Both the position numbers and the translations under genes were made by a program. Under the pieces are notes generated by a model that worked only from the letters and a program-made list of their open reading frames with translations, was not told the DNA's origin and did no database searches. This document shows, in pieces, positions 61,590 through 64,000 of a stretch of 64,000 bases of DNA. Source of the DNA: Mantis religiosa (Eukaryota; Arthropoda; Insecta; Mantodea; Mantidae); NCBI GenBank assembly GCA_030765055.1, contig CM060953.1:20949187-21013186 (forward strand). The letters run 5' to 3'. How positions within the stretch are numbered: position 1 is the stretch's first letter; each line of letters begins with the position of its first letter.

Positions 61590-62590
61590 CCCATTTTCTT
61601 TGATACGACTGTAGATACTGAAGTTTATATGGGTTTCTTCAAGACATTTGTGGAGCAGCTGGATGATATCGAATTGAGAGAAGGTTATTTACAGCAAGAT
61701 GGAGCAACGTGTCATACATCTAGTGACACCATGGAACTTGTAACCAGTTTCTTTGATACGACTGTAGATACTGAAGTTTATATGGGTTTCTTCAAGACAT
61801 TTGTGGAGCAGCTGGATGATATCGAATTGAGAGAAGGTTATTTCCAGCAAGATGGAGCAACGTGCCATACATCTAATGACACCATGGAACTTGTAACCAG
61901 TTTCTTTGATACGACTGTAGTATGGGTTTCTTCAAGACATTTGTGGAGCAGCTGGATGATATCGAATTGAGAGAAGGTTATTTCCAGCAAGATGGAGCAA
62001 CGTGCCATACATCTAATGACACTATGGAACTTGTAACCAGTTTCTTTGATACGACTGTAGATACTGAAGTTTATATGGGTTTCTTCAAGACATTTGTGGA
62101 GCAGCTGGATGATATCGAATTGAGAGAAGGTTATTTACAGCAAGATGGAGCAACGTGCCATACATCTAATGACACTATGGAACTTGTAACCAGTTTCTTT
62201 GATACGACTGTAGATACTGAAGTTTATATGGGTTTCTTCAAGACATTTGTGGAGCAGCTGGATGATATCGAATTGAGAGAAGGTTATTTACAGCAAGATG
62301 GAGCAACGTCTCATACATCTAATGACACCATGGAGCTTGTAACCAGTTTCTTTGATAATCGAATAATCTCACAAGATCTGTGGCCCCCAGATCCCCTGAC
62401 CTAACCTCCCCGGACCTTTTCTTGTGGTGGTATCTAAAAGTAGAGTGTACAAGAATAGGCCATGGAGAATTGATGTTCTCAAGGAATCCATTCGAAACTA
62501 AATAAGTAACATTGGCGAGGATACTCTCCGTAAAACTTCAGAGAATATGGTGAGACGAGTACAAACATGTAAAGATGCTGGTGGAGGACA
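61590..62590 (+). pseudogene. Tc1-like transposase remnant with five copies of a catalytic block
   Basis: The frame 61629-61970 continues in another frame at 61922-62404. A 51-residue block, MGFFKTFVEQLDDIELREGY ... QQDGATCHTSNDTMELVTSF ... FDTTVDTEVY, is repeated five times. Each copy contains the second catalytic aspartate (QQDGAT) with CHTS; the fifth has SHTS. After the last copy come DNRIISQDLWPPDPLT and a stop; beyond it, out of frame, are RVYKNRP-like and NMVRRVQTC-like pieces to about 62610, as in element A. The helix-turn-helix and first catalytic Asp are absent. The normal protein would have the block once, so this cannot be a working enzyme. Confidence 0.88.
61611..62362 (+). repeat. 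153-bp tandem repeat inside the transposase
   Basis: GTAGATACTGAAG recurs at 61611, 61764, 62057 and 62210. The spacing is 153 bp, except for one unit of 140 bp that lost ATACTGAAGTTTA near 61921 and so shifts the frame. The copies are nearly identical (GTGCCATACATCTAATGACAC against GTGTCATACATCTAGTGACAC in the first), which implies a recent expansion. Confidence 0.93.
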
Positions 62591-62735
62591 CATCCAACAT
62601 TTTCTCTGAGATGTAAATAGTGTAATGTAATCTCCCAATTGTGTATTATACTCTCCCAAAATTGCACGTGTGTCCTATTATTGGTTCAAAGGTTATGGCA
62701 CATTGAAATGGTCCAGGTTTATATGGATCGCACTA

Positions 62736-63660
62736 CAGAATAGAATATTATGTTATAGCCATATAAAAGAGTGACGTTTGGATATTACTAATTAATTTTT
62801 ATGTAAGTATTAAATTCATATAACATTCTCTGCCCTCTTAAGTTTATTGTTGTGTATAGATCCCTTTCTTACGTAAGTCCATTTCGCCAACCATTTCATC
62901 TTAACTGAGATAAACCATTGCAAACATTACTATACAACATGCGATAGTCAACTGTTAAAACAACGTACCGCTATGTGCATAATTTCTCTATGAAAAGCAA
63001 TTGAATAATGAACGCACTTAAAAATATTCCATTATCGATCAACTGTAAGCGTTAATAACGGAAATGCTGATATCTTCGAAATGGTTTATCACCATTTTAA
63101 GATTATTTGGAATAAATTGTGCGTTTTAAATAGATCTAGATTTCTTACTGTAGTGCATTCTTGCCTTTTGCTTAAAGTTTACAGTTATATAAGATAATAA
63201 AGAAATTACTTCCAAATGAAGTAGTTTTCATAATGTATTCCAAGAAAGTTCAAGATATACTTATCATTTGCCATAAACATATCTTACACATGCGGTACTT
63301 TAATCAAAATCTTTAGAGCAATTGTTAAACAAATCAAATTGTTCGAAACATCACCACATGCCTCACTCAACTGGCGATCAATTTCAATAGGTGTCACACC
63401 ACGAAAATGGATAAAACGAATGATTACACGCTTTTCTTACAATGAAAACGTCGCCATTTTAAGTATAAAAAGTAGTCCTAAATCTCGTCACTGCCACTAG
63501 AGTTCTTGCACTGTACAGTACTGCCATCTCTGTCACTCATTCACAAAGAGTCCACGTGTATTTTAAATAAACCAGAAGTTCCTATCTGTTCCCAGTCCTG
63601 AAAAATATAGGAGTTGTTATAACTTGAACCACCTCGAACTGAATCTGTTGATATTTTACA
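62736..63660. other. AT-rich interval, nothing recognised
   Basis: No ORF, RNA gene or repeat that I recognise. Confidence 0.4.
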
Positions 63661-63664
63661 AGCA

Positions 63665-63666
<2 letters not shown>

Positions 63667-63745
<79 letters not shown>

Positions 63746-63757
63746 GTGAGTGAGTGA
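63667..63757. repeat. (AG)n microsatellite followed by (TGAG)n
   Basis: A perfect AG run of about 76 bp (63667-63742) passes into four TGAG copies. The minus ORF of Leu-Ser repeats across it (63582-63782) is an artefact of the dinucleotide run. Confidence 0.97.
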
Positions 63758-64000
63758 AACTAGAATTGTTACCCGAAACCAATATGACATTGCATTTAAC
63801 AAGTTCCTGGACTGGTAAACAACATATACAATAAGTAACTAAAAGTATTTTGTTAGAGTTCTTTGAAGAAGAAACTGAAACATGGGCATCTTCAAACTAC
63901 TCAATAATAAAGCTCTCTTATCGTAAACAAGAATCGCGAAAGACATTTTAAAATATCTGAAGGTTAATAGTCCAAACAAACTCCAAAATTCTAACCAAAG

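Larger units (their letters stand above)
61419..62733 (+). mobile_element. Tc1/IS630-like element B, complete at both ends
   Basis: The 1315-bp element lies between TA dinucleotides (61417-61418 and 62734-62735). Terminal inverted repeats of about 138 bp (61419-61556 and 62596-62733) begin GTGCGAT and share the blocks TTTGAACCAATAATAGGACA and ACTATTTACATCTCAGAG. Long terminal repeats, TA target sites and a DDE/D transposase place it in the Tc1/mariner superfamily. The N-terminal half of the transposase is missing and the catalytic block is amplified, so it is non-autonomous. Element A (37858-40683) is a relative. Confidence 0.88.

Noticed and set aside
63582..63782. A Leu-Ser repeat protein
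   Set aside because: Translation of the (AG)n microsatellite.

Overview
This window looks like non-genic, repeat-packed DNA from a large animal genome, most likely an insect. I found no convincing host gene. There are no operons and no long unique ORFs; the flanks are AT-rich and full of microsatellites. The recognisable coding remnants are all transposable elements typical of arthropods: DD34D mariner, Tc1/IS630-like, P-superfamily with a THAP domain, hAT-like, Ty3/gypsy, jockey/R1-like LINEs and tRNA-derived SINEs. The species cannot be named from the sequence alone.

Layout: (1) 1-30170 is the edge of a tandem satellite with a 96-bp unit, about 305 copies, running off the left end of the window. 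It shows higher-order structure: a block of about 27 units present four times, a tandem duplication of 7.1-7.4 kb, and a 768-bp duplication. An LTR-like insertion of 753 bp (29332-30084) with an AACC target duplication sits in its last, decayed unit. (2) 30.2-37.3 kb holds a LINE relic, a short 108-bp-repeat array, an inverted pair of tRNA-like sequences, a dead mariner copy and a scrambled gypsy remnant. (3) 37.9-40.7 kb is a nest: a palindromic Tc1-like relic that received a SINE (9-bp target duplication) and an hAT-like element (8-bp target duplication). (4) 41.5-45.4, 55.0-57.7 and 58.2-60.7 kb are long arrays of a 108-bp unit. Each begins beside a tRNA-like SINE head in the same orientation, so the arrays appear to be expanded SINE bodies. 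(5) 46.65-48.77 kb is a decayed P-superfamily element with 32-bp terminal inverted repeats, 7-bp target duplications, a broken THAP domain and a LINE inserted in it. (6) 49-54 kb carries LINE and mariner relics. (7) 61.4-62.7 kb is a Tc1-like element, complete at both ends, whose transposase contains a fivefold tandem expansion of the 51-codon catalytic block. The window ends in AT-rich DNA with an (AG)n tract.

The pieces do not form a functional pathway. The interest lies in how the repeats arose: satellite higher-order structure, SINE-to-minisatellite conversion at four loci, nested insertions with readable target duplications, and tandem expansion inside a transposase.
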